Source: Craterostigma plantagineum (lineage: Eukaryota; Streptophyta; Magnoliopsida; Lamiales; Linderniaceae). Taken from it: 64,000 nucleotides of DNA. The stretch is from the NCBI GenBank assembly GCA_027422505.1, contig JAPQWV010000051.1:2075501-2139500 (forward strand), read 5' to 3'. The notes under the pieces were generated by a model, which saw nothing but the letters and a program-made list of their open reading frames with translations, was not told where the DNA came from and searched no databases. Each line of letters opens with the position of its first letter. Within the stretch, counting starts at the first letter, position 1. The position numbers were made by a program, and so were the translations under genes. This document shows, piece after piece, positions 42,858 to 54,541 of this stretch.

Positions 42858-43223
42858 TGTTGAAAATATAAACTTGATTAGGCTTGGACTAATAAGAGGT
42901 GAATTTGATAGTTGGGCCAAGGTGAATTATTAGCCCAAAATCTAGAAACCTATGGATATTCTAGAGATATCCATGGAAGTGTTTAGAAACATATAGAGAT
43001 AGATATTATTAGGGAATCTTCTAGATTAGTGTGGTGTTAACTAAATCCTACCCACACATTAAGGGGGTCCTACTACTATAAATAGGGGTGAACCCCCTTA
43101 GCATTTGTATCAAGTAATCAAGCAAGTGAAAATCAAATCAAGTGTTGTAATATAAAGCCTCTTCCTCTAAACACTATCTTTCGATAAGTTCCTCCCTTCC
43201 TATACAAGTCCTAATTTCCAACA
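42858..43223 (+). repeat. 5' LTR of the 2.7-kb Copia
   Basis: 366 bp with a TATA-like ctataaatag at 43076, followed by aaag and the initiator-Met primer site. Confidence 0.9.
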
Positions 43224-43250
43224 AAGTGGTATCAGAGCTAGAAGATCCTA

Positions 43251-44220
43251 TGGCGATGGCGAGCGGCATGGTTCCCTTCCAAGTCCCGACACTCAACAAG
43301 AGTAACTACGATAATTGGAGTATCAAGATGAGGGCGCTCCTTAGATCACAAGACGTATGAGATATCGTGGAGAAAGACTACATTGAGCCGAAGAACGAAG
43401 AAACCGAATCTCAAACTCAAAATGATAGTTTGAGAGAATTGCGAAAGAGGGACAAGAAAGCTCTCTTTCTAATCTATCAAGGATTGGACGATGATGCTTT
43501 TGAGAAGGTTTCGGAATCAAAGACAGCTAAGGAAGCATGGGCAAAGCTTCAGACCTCGTATAAAGGAGCAGATCCAGTAAAGAAGGTACGTCTTCAAACT
43601 TTGAGACCCGAGTTTGAGGCGTTGCATATGAAGCATGATGAACTTGTGTCGGACTACTTCTCGAGAGTATTAGCAGTAACTAATCAACTAAAAAGAAATG
43701 GAGAGAAACTTGATGATGTTAGAATCATGGAGAAAATTCTTCGCTCGTTAGACCCGAAGTTTGAGCACATTGTAGCTATCATAGAAGAAACTAAGGATCT
43801 AGAGAAAATGACGATGGAGCAACTGTTGGACTCATTGCAAGCCCATGAGGAAAAGAAAAGGAAGAGGGAAGGGATCGGAACAACTACTTAAGTTGCAAGT
43901 TGATTCTTCAAACGAAAGGGAAAATGAGGAAAAATATCAAGGACCAGGCTACAGGCAAGGATATAGAGGAGAACGAGGCGGAGGCCATGGACACAAATAC
44001 GAACGAGGTTGGAGACCGGGCAACGACGGCCAAGATAATCATCAAGGAAAAGATTATTCGACAAAAGGTATGACAAATTACATATTAAGTGCTATAATTG
44101 TCAGAAATTCGGACATTACGCTTCCGAGTGTCGAGCCGGTAGAATCAATAAAGTCGAAGAGAGGGCTAACTACATTGAAGAGAAAAATCAAGAAGAAGAG
44201 ATTCTACTGCTAGCCCATAA
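43251..44220 (+). pseudogene. Copia gag (UBN2) with internal stop
   Basis: Starts at ATG 43251. The N-terminal part has LNKSNYDNWSIKMRALLRSQDV followed by TGA at about 43358. The frame 43367-43891 then carries the UBN2 gag domain (SKTAKEAWAKLQTSYKGAD; ILRSLDPKFEHIVAIIEETKDL). A frame change near 43890 leads to a Gly/Arg-rich part and a decayed zinc knuckle near 44090-44130. Confidence 0.8.
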
Positions 44221-45148
44221 GGATATTGAGATCGGCGAATGCAATAAGTGGTACCTAAACACCGGTGCGAGCAATACCGTGAGTGCAAACAGAAGCATGT
44301 CCATGGAGTTTAATGAGTTAGTGAGTGACGATGTTGATTTTGGAGAAGAGCATAACATCCTGATGGAAGGTAACAATAAGATTCTCAGTCAAGATGTGAT
44401 AACCAACGAAGAAGAAGAGGATGAGAGTATTTCATACATCGAAGAAATTAGCATGGAGAAACCAATGATAGAGAAGACAAGAGACGAGGTCAATACTCTA
44501 CTAGGTTTACCCCCTGCGGGATCTGGAGAAGACGAAAACTCAATAGAGGGAGTCTCACACTGCAGGAGCCGACAAGAAGTACCAAAGGTAACTGAAATCA
44601 AAACAATCAAACTCTCATTTGTCTCTTTGCAGATGGAGGGCCGATGAGGTTTTAAGACGCTAATGACGAGAAAGGTGAAGCTGAAAGAAATACGACAAGC
44701 TTAATGCATGAAGGCTACAGTCAAGAAGCAAATATCAGCTATGACGAGAATAATGAGAAAATACAACAAATGGATATTAAATCTTTCCTCCTGGATGGAC
44801 TTCTTGAGAAAGATACGTACATGAAGCAATTGCCAGAATATGAAGCATCGAATGAGATGAAAGGATGCACTACATGGGTTGATGAAAACACCAAGAGCTT
44901 GGAACTCAAGAATCAACAGGTACCCCCGATAGAGAAACAAGGTAAAGGAATTGGAAATGCAACAAAAGATGCCAATCAAGATTCTCTGGGGTGACAAGTC
45001 GGCAATAACATTAGCTAAGAATCAAATGAGCCATGATCGAAGAGAGCGGATTACCCGGAAGGAAGTGAAGCTGGAGTACGTAAAGTCCAAAGATCAAGTA
45101 GCCGAAATTTTCTACCAAGCCACTGAAGAATACCCCATTCTACGATGA
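44221..45148 (+). pseudogene. Copia protease scrap and RNase H tail
   Basis: 44230-44290 keeps the active-site region as NKWYLNTGASNT. After an internal deletion, 44960-45148 shows the end of RNase H (GDKSAITLAKN, then KEVKLEYVKSKDQVAEIF). Everything between, which includes integrase and reverse transcriptase, is missing or unrecognisable. Confidence 0.75.
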
Positions 45149-45190
45149 AGTTCGCTCGGAATACCAAATCGAGTTTAAGGGGGGGGGGGG

Positions 45191-45555
45191 TGTTGAAAAT
45201 ATAAACTTGATTAGGCTTGGACTAATAAGAGGTGAATTTGGTATTTGGGCCAAGGTGAATTATTAGCCCAAAATCTAGAAACCTATGGATATTCTAGAGA
45301 TATCCATGAAGTGTTTAGAAACATATAGAGATAGATATTATTAGGGAATGTTCTAGATTAGTGTGGTGTTGGCTAAATCCTACCCACACATTAAGGGGGT
45401 GCTACTACTATAAATAGGGGTGAACCCCCTTAGCATTTGTATCAAGTAATAAAGCAAGTGAAAATCAAATCAAGTGTTGTAATATAAAGCCTCTTCCTCT
45501 AAACACTATCCTTCGATAAGTTCCTCCCTTCCTATATAAGTCCTAATTTCCAACA
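45191..45555 (+). repeat. 3' LTR of the 2.7-kb Copia
   Basis: 365 bp partner of 42858-43223, followed by the AGCAT duplication. Confidence 0.9.
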
Positions 45556-47779
45556 AGCATACGCTCGCGGCGATCTTGGGCAGGTCGTCCTGCCCGGACG
45601 AATTCCGATCAGCCTGAAACTGGAATTTTTGGAGAGATAGGGCGTCGTTCACGTGCTCGTAGAGGGCGGTTTCTTGGACCTGCTTCAGTACCTCCTCCTG
45701 AAAATATAAAAAAAAGGACGGCGGCCAAAGGGTCTCGTGAAAATGAGTGCCTTTTTTATTTTTGAATTTTTACCTGACTGTTTAATATTTTATATAATAT
45801 GTGAGGGCCCAAACGATTAGTCTCGTCCTCAAAGTGTGTGGTGCAACCTCATATTCAAATGTAGATACATTGGATCGCAAAAAAGAGAGAAATTAAAATA
45901 ATATATAGATTGTTGCGTGTTGACTCGATAGGTTAAATGGGCACGACCGACCCGTACTGACCCCAGGGCCAGATTTTGACCAATGCATCCTGGTCAATTT
46001 TCAGCGCCCCAAATATTTAGGGTCCACACCTAATAAAATTTTTTTGGCCAAATATCACATATCCTAACATAAATATATTTAGGACCACAAATTTCTAAGG
46101 CTTAATTGATCAATGTTATTGATCTTAAAGGCCTCAAATTTGTTTAAAAAACAGCCTTGATCGACCAGTGTGTTGCATCTTAGCCCCGTCTTAGCCCCGA
46201 AAAAAAGTAGATGAGTTGTGGGGTTTACGAATTAATTTACCTTGATGGCGAGGCGTGCCTTCTCTTCTTCGCTTAGCCCTTCGACGCTGTCCTCTATGGG
46301 GCGAACCTCTGCGACCCACTTTATGAACTCCGCAAAATCGGGCGGAAGGGACGTGAAGAGCACGGAGAGGATGCTCGAGACGTCGTTATGAGCCTCCGAT
46401 GTTAGAAGCTCGGGAACGTCGTCCAGCAAATACTTGGCTGTTGCTGTCCAACTTTCGTGCTTACAACTCTAACAAACAGAACAGAGGGCCGTATTTCATT
46501 TTCTTACAAGAACGTCCCCAATTATCGCAAAACAATATTCAAGAATCATACGAGAAGTCAATATTTGGCGTCTGAATCTTTAATGCAATGAAAGCGTATA
46601 AAGATATTTGGAGCTTACCAAGGTATAAAGAAGGGCTGGCGCTCTTTGGTGCTTGGAGACAAGCATGAACCTGGAGAAATCAGAGCCCAAAGTATGTAAT
46701 TAAGAAAGCATCGAACAATTTATACTGCACTTTATACTGTAGATTCAGTTCAGATGAACCGTAATAAGCTACAATGGCAAGATATGGACTGAGTTTGAAC
46801 CATGATATAGTTTCACTAACTCTGTGTGTATGAGAAAGAACACACACATACCCTCGGTGTAAGCCAGTAGCTTCGTCGATGGTATCCATGGCTTCCCAAA
46901 GGAGGCTAAGTGGGACCCAATGCGGATATTTAAACCATGTCTGTTTCAGAATGGTACCCACCGATTGGAGAAAAATGGCCACTTCCAGTCTATAAAAATG
47001 ATTTTCGACGTACTCCATGAAAATCAGACAAAACCTCGGAGAATTGTTGAATGGTCAAATGATGGAAGTTGGAAACTAACCTGTTTGAAAGTTCCTCTGT
47101 GATAAGACGAGATGACATGGCAACCGTCCGAACTCGAACACGCCATTACATACTTCCTAAAATCGTCTATGGAGCTCTGATCCGTCCGAAAAGGCTTGAC
47201 GTTAGCCCCAGCGCATCGGCCCAAGCATACGACTTTACCGAAGGCTATGCCTTTATCTTTAACCTTTTCCAAAGGCTCACAACAGTCCAACATGGATTCG
47301 TCGAACCATCTCCAAGGCCCTGCGATTGAGCTTTTCAGTAAGCTATTGATGCGATAGATTGCTGAAAAGAGGGAAAAATCTGAAGTACAATCCATTGATG
47401 TCAGAAAAGGATCGAAGTTTCTACAGTTTTCCAAGGACTATGCATATAACATGAGAATGGCTGTGCTAAATTACCTTTCCATTTTCTACCAGGGTCAATA
47501 GCAAGAGCATTGAGTACCATCGAAATGCTTGCCAAACCGCAGTACGCGGGTTCAGATTGTGTCTGAAAATAAGCGATCAGTTTGAAAAAGCCTTCCATTG
47601 TACCAGTGCGCATAGCCTCTGCGAACATTTTCTAGAGTAAAACAGAGCTCACATTTTACCAGCCACTCCGTCAATCTTATTATTGATGTCTTTTAATATT
47701 AATATTTATTGTTGATTTATTAAATGTAAATTTTTTATGGTCGTGATTTAATATGTTCCAAAAAAAGTATATTCCTAAG

Positions 47780-47925
47780 AGTGCAAACGAGCCGAGCTCG
47801 AGCTGCCTTGTTCGCAATCGAGCCGAACTTCGTTCCCAATCTGGGCTTGTGGCTCATCGAGCCTTATCGAGCCAACAATTTTGACCGGCCCCCATTAAAA
47901 ATTTTCTAGATCCGCCCCTGTTAGT
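47780..47925 (+). mobile_element. hAT-like repeat fragment (GAGCCGAGCTCGAG type)
   Basis: Begins near GAGTGCAAACGAGCCGAGC and is rich in GAGCC and TCGAGCC strings. It is related to the repeat at 8285-8516. It lies where the first exon of the phytochelatin synthase gene would be expected. No target duplication was found. Confidence 0.45.
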
Positions 47926-47942
47926 ACCGAAACCAAGACATG

Positions 47943-48169
47943 TAAAGAATAGTGAGTGCTGAGTGTTAATGTAGTGAGGACTTAATTGTACTCTTGATTG
48001 TACTGTTATATAGTTTCTGTATTTAGTTCATTTACAGGGGCTTATTTGTAATTAGTATAAGCAGGTGATATGTATAAAAGGTCACAGCGATGTAGAATTC
48101 GATAGTAGAATTCGATACAAGAAATCGAATAAGTATTTTTTTGTTAATCTTCTTCTCCCAAAGTTAACA
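47943..48169 (+). repeat. 5' LTR of the 5-kb Copia
   Basis: 227 bp, TGTAAAGAATAG...AAAGTTAACA, with a TATA-like tgtataaaag at about 48071. Confidence 0.9.
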
Positions 48170-48240
48170 TGGTATTAGAGCTATTGGCGCGCTCTTAAAA
48201 AATCATACTGCAAAATTGAAACCAATAAACAGGCGATTCA

Positions 48241-49927
48241 ATGGCGGACGAAGTTTCGAGCAAGGATCAAGAACAGAGAAAGCAGGTCAAGATCGATTTT
48301 GATGATCCGCTCTACATACATCCATCAGACTCTCCAAATCTTGATTTGGTGACAGAAGTACTGAAAGGATCAGAGAATTACAGAATATGGAGTCGGGAGA
48401 TGATTGTAGCGCAGGAAGCAAAGAACAAATTAGGGTTTATTAATGGCACATGCCAAGAATCAAAGGTCGATCAGACTCTGGTTGGACAGTGGAAAAGGTG
48501 CAATGCGTTGGTAAGGTCTTGGATTCACCGATCATTGTCGCGAGAACTTGTTCAAGGAGTAGTCTATTGCGAGTCAGCGCATCTGATTTGGACTGATTTG
48601 AAGGAAAGGTTTGACAAGGTGAATGGCGCACGACTATGCCCTATATCGCCAGATTAATACAATTACTCAAGGCACAAGCTCAGTGACAGAGTACTATTCG
48701 AGACTCAGACAACTATGGGATGAGTACGATAGCCTCATTCCATCTCCATCTGAAAATGTATCAAAGGCATACATTGAGTTTGGGGAGCAGATGAAGATGA
48801 TGCAATTTCTGATGGGTCTGAATGAATGTTATGCAAATGTGAGGTCACAGATACTGATGATGGCACCCCTACCATCACACCGACAAGTTCTCCCAATGGT
48901 CTACAATGAAGAAACACAGAGAAATATTAACACCCAAGGAAATAACCTGGAAACATCCTCAATTGCGTTCCACATCAGTGTTAATCAAGGCAAGCTCTGG
49001 AGCTCACAGGTTGACAAAGCAGCCTTATGGTGTGACCATTGCAATTTTGGAGGTCATACAAAGGCTACTTGTTACAAGATACATGGATACCCTCAAAGCC
49101 ATAACAGAGGGGGCAGGAGAGGTTCAAGAGGACGAGGACTGGGAGGAAGATTTACTGCTCCAATTCAGAGCAGGCCCCTTGGACAACCATGGAGTGAGAA
49201 CCAGCTCAAGGCAAATTCAGCCATGGAGATTACACAGAATGTTGGACAAACTTCAGTTGGAGACAACACAGGGATCCCAGTGATGCCTCAATTCACACCA
49301 ACACAGTACCAGCAGATCCTGTCACTCCTGAATGGTAACCAATCTCAAGAACCTGTGGCTGCAATGAGTTCGGCCAACCAGATAAGTAAAGGCTCAGGTA
49401 TGGCCTACTTTAGCTCTTCTAGATCAAATTATAGGATAATAGACACAGGGGCAAATAATCATATGATTTCAGATGAGACCTTGTATGATAAAGGATCAGT
49501 TGTGGTGAACTGTGACACATTTGTGAAACTGCCAAATGGTGATATCACCCAGGCAACCAAATGTGGAACAGTAACACTACAGAATGGTTTAAAGCTCACA
49601 AATGTGTTATTTATGCCCAGCTTTAAGCAAAATCTATTGTCTGTATCCAAACTGTCTAGTGAAGCTAACATATGCATCAATTTCTATCCCTTGTTTTGGC
49701 TGTTCCAGGAAACTTGGACTGGCAGGATAAAGGGGATTGGTAGGATTTGGAATGGCCTCTATTACTTGCATAGATTGGGTGATGAATCTGCTAGTCTAAA
49801 CCTTACCTTAGATATAACCTCATGTAACAGTGAACATGATGTAATAAATAAAGCAGATATTAATAAAATTACTTTGTGGCACAAGAGATTTGGACATATG
49901 TCATTTAAGAGACTTGAACTTGTCTGA
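48241..49927 (+). pseudogene. Copia gag, zinc knuckle and protease region, frameshifted
   Basis: Frame 48241-48657 encodes the gag N-terminus (VLKGSENYRIWSREMI; VRSWIHRSLSRELVQGVVY). A one-base shift near 48640 leads into frame 48623-49927, which has the rest of gag (YYSRLRQLWDEYDSLIP), a zinc knuckle CDHCNFGGHTKATC near 49040 and the protease motif IIDTGANNHMIS near 49440. The GAG-pre-integrase start LWHKRFGHMSFKRL lies near 49880. Another shift lies at about 49915. Confidence 0.85.
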
Positions 49928-52748
49928 TTTGAAGTTAAGAGTGGTAGATAGGCATGCATACTGTCCCATTTGTCCACTGGCTAAGCATAGCAGAACTATG
50001 TTTCCAAAAAGGACAAATGAGACCACCACTGTTATGGAATTATTGCATTTAGATGTTTGGGGACCATATGGGGAACCAACATACAATAATGAGAAATATT
50101 TTTTAACAATTGTTGATGATCATTCTAGGGCAACATGGGCATTCCTCATGAAAAGCAAATCTGAAGTTTATGAACATGTAAAGGCCTTTCTTGTATATGC
50201 TCAGAACCAGTTCTCACACACTGTCAAAACAGTGAGAACAGATAACGGAATGGAATTCCTTAGTCTAGACTGTAGAAACTTGTTTGCATCACAAGGAATC
50301 ATACATCAAAGCACATGTCCATACACACCACAACAAAATGGTGTGGTGGAAAGGAAGCATAGACATATATTAGATGTGGCTCGGGCTTTAAAATTTCAGT
50401 CTTGTGTCCTAACCAAATATTGGGGTGAACACCATCTCCTTTGTTGCATGGAAAAACACCTTTCTCTGTTTTCTATGGAAAAGATCCCAATTTTCAGCAC
50501 TTAAGAATATTTGGTTGTTTGTGCTTTGTTAAAACCATACCTCAGCATGATAAATTTCAACAGAGATCTCGGCCTTGTGTGTTCTTAGGGTATGCAGCAA
50601 ACCAAAAGGCTTATAAAGTCCTTGATCTTGAAACAAGGACATTTGCAATTTCAAGAGATGTCATATTTCATGAGGATAAATTTCCATTTCATATGCATGG
50701 CAAAAGTAGAGGTCAACAGACCTTGGCAAAAGATAGAAACAATGATTTTATTCTTGATGACTTTTCACATATGGATGATGATACAGGATTAATTGGTGAT
50801 ATATTCATGGATCATGAGTTGGCTGATGATCATAATGCAGACATCAGTGATACAGGATTTAATAATGATGCATTTATGGATCATGAGTCGAGTAATGATC
50901 ATAGTACTGACACTAATGATCAGGATAACCATATTGATAATGAGACAGGTGATCAAAGAGAAGGAATCCAAGCAGCAGAACAGCCACTAAGGAAGTCTGG
51001 CAGAACCAGTCGACCACCAAACTGGTTAAAGGATTTTATCACACCATTTAATACTTCTAACCAAGCTAATGCTGTGAGATATCCTCTATCTTCTTACTTG
51101 CAGTGCAGAAAAATTAATCCAAAACATGAGGCATACTTGGCAGCAATAACAAGTGAAGACATTCCAAAGACTTTTCAAGATGCAATCAAATCAGAAAACT
51201 GGAGGAAAGCAATGGAGGCTGAGATTGGAGCACTTGAAACAAATAATACATGGAAGATTGTAGATCTTTCAAAAGGTAAAACTCCAATAGGATGTAAGTG
51301 GGTATTTTCTATAAAGTATAGGGCAGATGGTTCTATAGATAGATATAAAGCTAGACTCGTGGCTAAGGGGTATAATCAAATTGAAGGAATTGATTATACA
51401 GAAACATTTGCTCCGGTAGCAAAACATGTGACTGTTAGATTCATTGTATCACTTGCATCCATACATAGCTGGCCATTATGGCAGATGGATGTCACAAATG
51501 CCTTCTTGCAGGGAGACTTGCATGAGGAGGTATACATGAGTATACCTCAAGGATTACTGCCAGCAAACACAGGTAAAACTGCCAAGGTATGTAAGCTAGA
51601 AAAGTCATTATATGGCTTAAAACAAGCTTCTCGCCAATGGAACTATTACAATGGCTATGCATACATTTGGATTTGAACAATCAAAGAATGATTATTCTTT
51701 GTTTGTTAAATCAAGGGGGAGAAGTATAGTCATTTTATTAGTATATGTTGATGATATTGTGATAACAGGCAATGATGATAGCATGATTTCTGAAACCAAA
51801 TGTTATCTAAATAATACTTTCCATATGAAGGATCTTGGTGAGTTGAAATATTTCTTAGGTATTGAGGTTTCCAGATCCAGTGAAGGAATAGTCCTTAGCC
51901 AGCGCAAGTATGTGCTAGAACTTCTGGGAGAGACTGGTATGACAGGTGCAAAACCCCTGAGCATCCCAGCAGAACAGAACTTCAACTTTACAGAGGAATA
52001 TGATTCTGACAGGTTTGGTTATCTTCCTGAAACAGAGAAGATGAATGTATCCTCTTTTAGAAAGATTGTGGGCAAGTTAATTTACCTATGCTTGACTAGG
52101 CCAGATATATCATATGCTGTACAAATGCTTTCCCAGTTTATGCATGATCCGAAGAAAGTGCACTTTGGTGCAATGTATAGGGTGTTAAGATACTTAAAGG
52201 GCAGACCAAGTCTTGGTATTATGCTTAGTTCTAACAGTGAGCTGACATTAAGAGCCTTTGGTGATGCGGATTGGGCGTCTTGTCCAATATCTAGGAAGTC
52301 TTTGACAGGTTATATGGTGTTCCTTCGAAGCTCACTGATATCATGGAGAACAAAGAAGCAGGGAACTGTCTCAAGGAGCTCAGCAGAAGCAGAATACCGC
52401 GCACTTGCACTGGTGACAGCAGAAATCATGTGGCTGACAGGTATCATGAATGATCTTGGAATTCCTAGAATTGAGCCTATAGCTGTATATACAGATAGTA
52501 AGTCTGCGATGCAAATAGCATCAAATCCTGTTTTCCATGAGAGAACAAAACATATTGAAGTGGATTGTCACTTCATAAGAGAAAAGATGCAAGGAGGAAT
52601 GATTAAAGTGGAGTACATTCCTTCGAAAGATCAACCGGCTGATTTGCTAACCAAAGCATTGGGAAGAGTACAATTCGAACATCTACTCTCCAAGTTTGGT
52701 ATATTGAATCTATATGATACCAAACTTGAGGGGGAGTGTAAAGAATAG
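49890..52748 (+). pseudogene. Copia pol: integrase, reverse transcriptase, RNase H in three frames
   Basis: Frame 49890-50504 holds the HHCC end (CPICPLAKHSR) and the integrase core (VRTDNGMEFL; YTPQQNGVVERKHRH). A small deletion and shift lie near 50430-50470. Frame 50441-51676 continues with the rest of integrase and the start of reverse transcriptase ([38 protein letters not shown]). After a shift near 51650, frame 51651-52748 has the catalytic YVDDIVITG and RNase H (FGDADWASC; SRSSAEAEYRAL; YTDSKSAMQ). The catalytic motifs are kept, but the protein is interrupted. Confidence 0.88.
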
Positions 52749-52966
52749 TGAGTGCTGAGTGTTGATGTAGTGAGGACTTAATTGTACTCTTGATTGTACT
52801 GTTATATAGTTTCTGTATTTAGTTCATTTACAGGGGCTTATTTGTAATTAGTATAAGCAGGTGATATGTATAAAAGGTCACAGCGATGTAGAATTCGATA
52901 GTAGAATTCGATACAAGAAATCGAATAAGTATTTTTTTTGTTAATCTTCTTCTCCCAAAGTTAACA
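52737..52966 (+). repeat. 3' LTR of the 5-kb Copia
   Basis: 230 bp, nearly identical to 47943-48169, followed by AGACA. Confidence 0.9.
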
Positions 52967-53178
52967 AGACAGTTCTATTTGTTAATGCGTTATAGCGTAC
53001 AGTCAATCTCCTTATTTGGCAACATTATCTTGGATTTTGCCTTTCCAAGCCGTGTTTCTATACAATACCAGACATTAATGTTGCAACAGATTGAGAACGT
53101 AAGCTTACTACAAGATTAGTATTATGATAATCTTCCTTGAGGAAATGCTGATCTTTCGCCGATACACTGACATTGTAA
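52967..53178. repeat. duplicated RLP 3' flank (match to 11290-11520)
   Basis: Together with 47920-47942 this restores a copy of the sequence found just beyond the RLP pseudogene stop. The match ends at about 53178, just before the RLP stop codon would be reached. No RLP coding sequence follows, so the gene itself is missing here. Confidence 0.75.
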
Positions 53179-53617
53179 ATTAAAAGCGCGATCAGTAGGC
53201 GTTGGTTCGGAAAGTATGTTGTTAATGTTTATTATTGGTGCACGGTCGCATTCTGCTGCAAATGTCCGAGCGCGCTAGTGGTCAACCGCTTTCAGCTTTG
53301 TATAATGTTCCACTATACTATTTCCGCGAAAATCAAATTTTTTCTTGTAGTTCATGTAATGTAAGACCTTAGTGTGTTTTCATGTGATGTAAGACATGTA
53401 ACTGGGGAAAACTGCAAAACCCGAAAAAAATGGCTAACTTCAAACTACAAATTCATCAAGACCCTAAAGAATATATATGGCCAATTACTGTGTTATGAAT
53501 GAACAATGGGTAAAAAAAAAGAAGCTTATGTGGCCAATTATTCAAATATAAATTATCTAAAATATATCATAAAAATGAAAACCTTGAGTTTTCACTATGC
53601 GATCTAGCAGTGATATG
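53179..53617. other. intergenic; no gene recognised
   Basis: It contains strings related to 58895-58985 (gacatgtaa ... aactacaaatt), another sign of local duplication. No coding domain is seen. Confidence 0.35.
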
Positions 53618-53943
53618 TAGAGCTGTCAAAATGGCGGGCCGGGCCGGGTTGGCCCGCTGCCCGCCAAAGCCCGCCACTTGGCGGGGCGGGGCTGGCTGGC
53701 CCGCCACCGGCCCGCCCGCAGCGGGCCGCGGGCCAGGCCCGCCCGCATATAATTTATTTTATTTTTTTGTATTTTCATTTTATAATTTAATTTATTAATT
53801 AGTTTTAGTTAATTAAGGTATTTAATAATAAATTATGGATAAACAACCTATTGACAGCTCTACTGATATCCCAGCGCAGCCCGCCCTTTTCGGGGGGGCG
53901 GGGCGGGCCGGCCCGCGGGCCATGAGCCCAATTGACAGCTCTA
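53618..53943 (+). mobile_element. hAT-like non-autonomous element with TAGAGCTGTCAA ends
   Basis: The left end is TAGAGCTGTCAAAATGGC and the right end is GCCCAATTGACAGCTCTA, so the termini are inverted. The flanks gtgatatg (53610-53617) and ctgatatg (53944-53951) match at 7 of 8 positions, the size expected for hAT. The subterminal parts are very GC-rich with GGCCCGCC/GGCGGGCC strings, and the middle is AT-rich. An extra copy of ttgacagctctactgatat lies inside at 53852-53870, so the right end seems partly duplicated. There is no transposase frame. Confidence 0.75.
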
Positions 53944-54004
53944 CTGATATGCTTGATATCTCTATCCCAACGCAGTTTATTGCTCAGAGAAAGATATTTA
54001 TGGT

Positions 54005-54541
54005 GATAATCCTATTGTTTTTCCATAAAGCAAAGTAGAAATACAACACAATATTTCTGAAATAACATTGCAACATGTTCATGCATCATGGAATATCCCC
54101 GATTTTCCAACTACTCTAGGAATACTTAGTAACATTTCAAGATTTTATTGTCCTTCAAGGAGTCTATTATTAGTACGAGATTTTTGTTCTACGAAATCCT
54201 TAAGAACAGACATGTATCTAGACATACTACTTTGCTTCTCAGACTTTTCACAGTTACATAAAGCTTTTTCTTCCTTAAGGGTTTATAGCTCGGCTTTCAG
54301 ACGTTCATTTTCTAGATCTGTTTGGTGCTTCTCTCTAGCTGCTTCATCTCGTTGCCTAATCAGACTCTTAACTTGTGAGTTGAGCGACTTAATCCTTCTT
54401 TCTGCGTTTTGATTTATTTCAAACATCTCTTCCTTTTCGTCTACTGAGGAAGCGTTATCATGAGATTCATCTTGCCTAGCATATAATTCATTCAGAAATA
54501 ATATTTTCTTAATAGTGGATGAAGTGGATACCTGATCATCA
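54005..54541 (-). pseudogene. Copia gag C-terminal coiled-coil region
   Basis: Read on the minus strand past the gag stop, this segment still encodes a Lys/Glu/Arg-rich coiled coil, as in Copia elements with a long gag. It is out of use because of stops. There are no catalytic motifs. Confidence 0.45.

Larger units (their letters stand above)
42858..45555 (+). mobile_element. 2.7-kb Copia deletion derivative in the phytochelatin synthase exon
   Basis: LTRs 42858-43223 and 45191-45555 (366 and 365 bp, TGTTGAAA...TCCAACA) differ at about ten positions. The target duplication is AGCAT at 42853-42857 and 45556-45560. The primer site TGGTATCAGAGC is at 43228, and a purine tract (poly-G at 45179-45190) precedes the 3' LTR. 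The interior keeps gag, a protease scrap and the last part of RNase H, but integrase and reverse transcriptase are deleted. Orientation is opposite to the host gene. Confidence 0.92.
42513..47631 (-). pseudogene. PCS: phytochelatin synthase (glutathione gamma-glutamylcysteinyltransferase) pseudogene
   Basis: Exons on the minus strand: 47631-47475, 47319-47081, 46989-46852, 46670-46619, 46468-46241, and a last recognised exon 45697-42513 that contains the Copia insertion 42858-45555. They match the family in order: [24 protein letters not shown] (with the catalytic Cys), [38 protein letters not shown] (with the catalytic His), then the variable C-terminal domain (CCRETCVRC, ALPPETWSGI). The enzyme makes phytochelatins from glutathione for heavy-metal tolerance in the cytosol. 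Lesions: the first exon is missing; at about 46935 a deletion removes the segment carrying the catalytic Asp and shifts the frame; a Copia element sits in the last exon; a one-base loss lies at about 42738; a 6.5-kb element sits just past the last donor site. It cannot encode active enzyme. Confidence 0.92.
47943..52966 (+). mobile_element. Copia retrotransposon, complete structure, near-identical LTRs, several frame breaks
   Basis: A 5,024-bp element. LTRs are 47943-48169 and 52737-52966, with one substitution and a T-run length difference seen. The target duplication is AGACA at 47938-47942 and 52967-52971. A primer site TGGTATTAGAGC (48170, one mismatch to the usual initiator-Met site) and a purine tract (gagggggag) are present. 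All Copia domains occur in order, but in five successive frames. It inserted into a duplicated RLP 3' flank. Confidence 0.93.
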
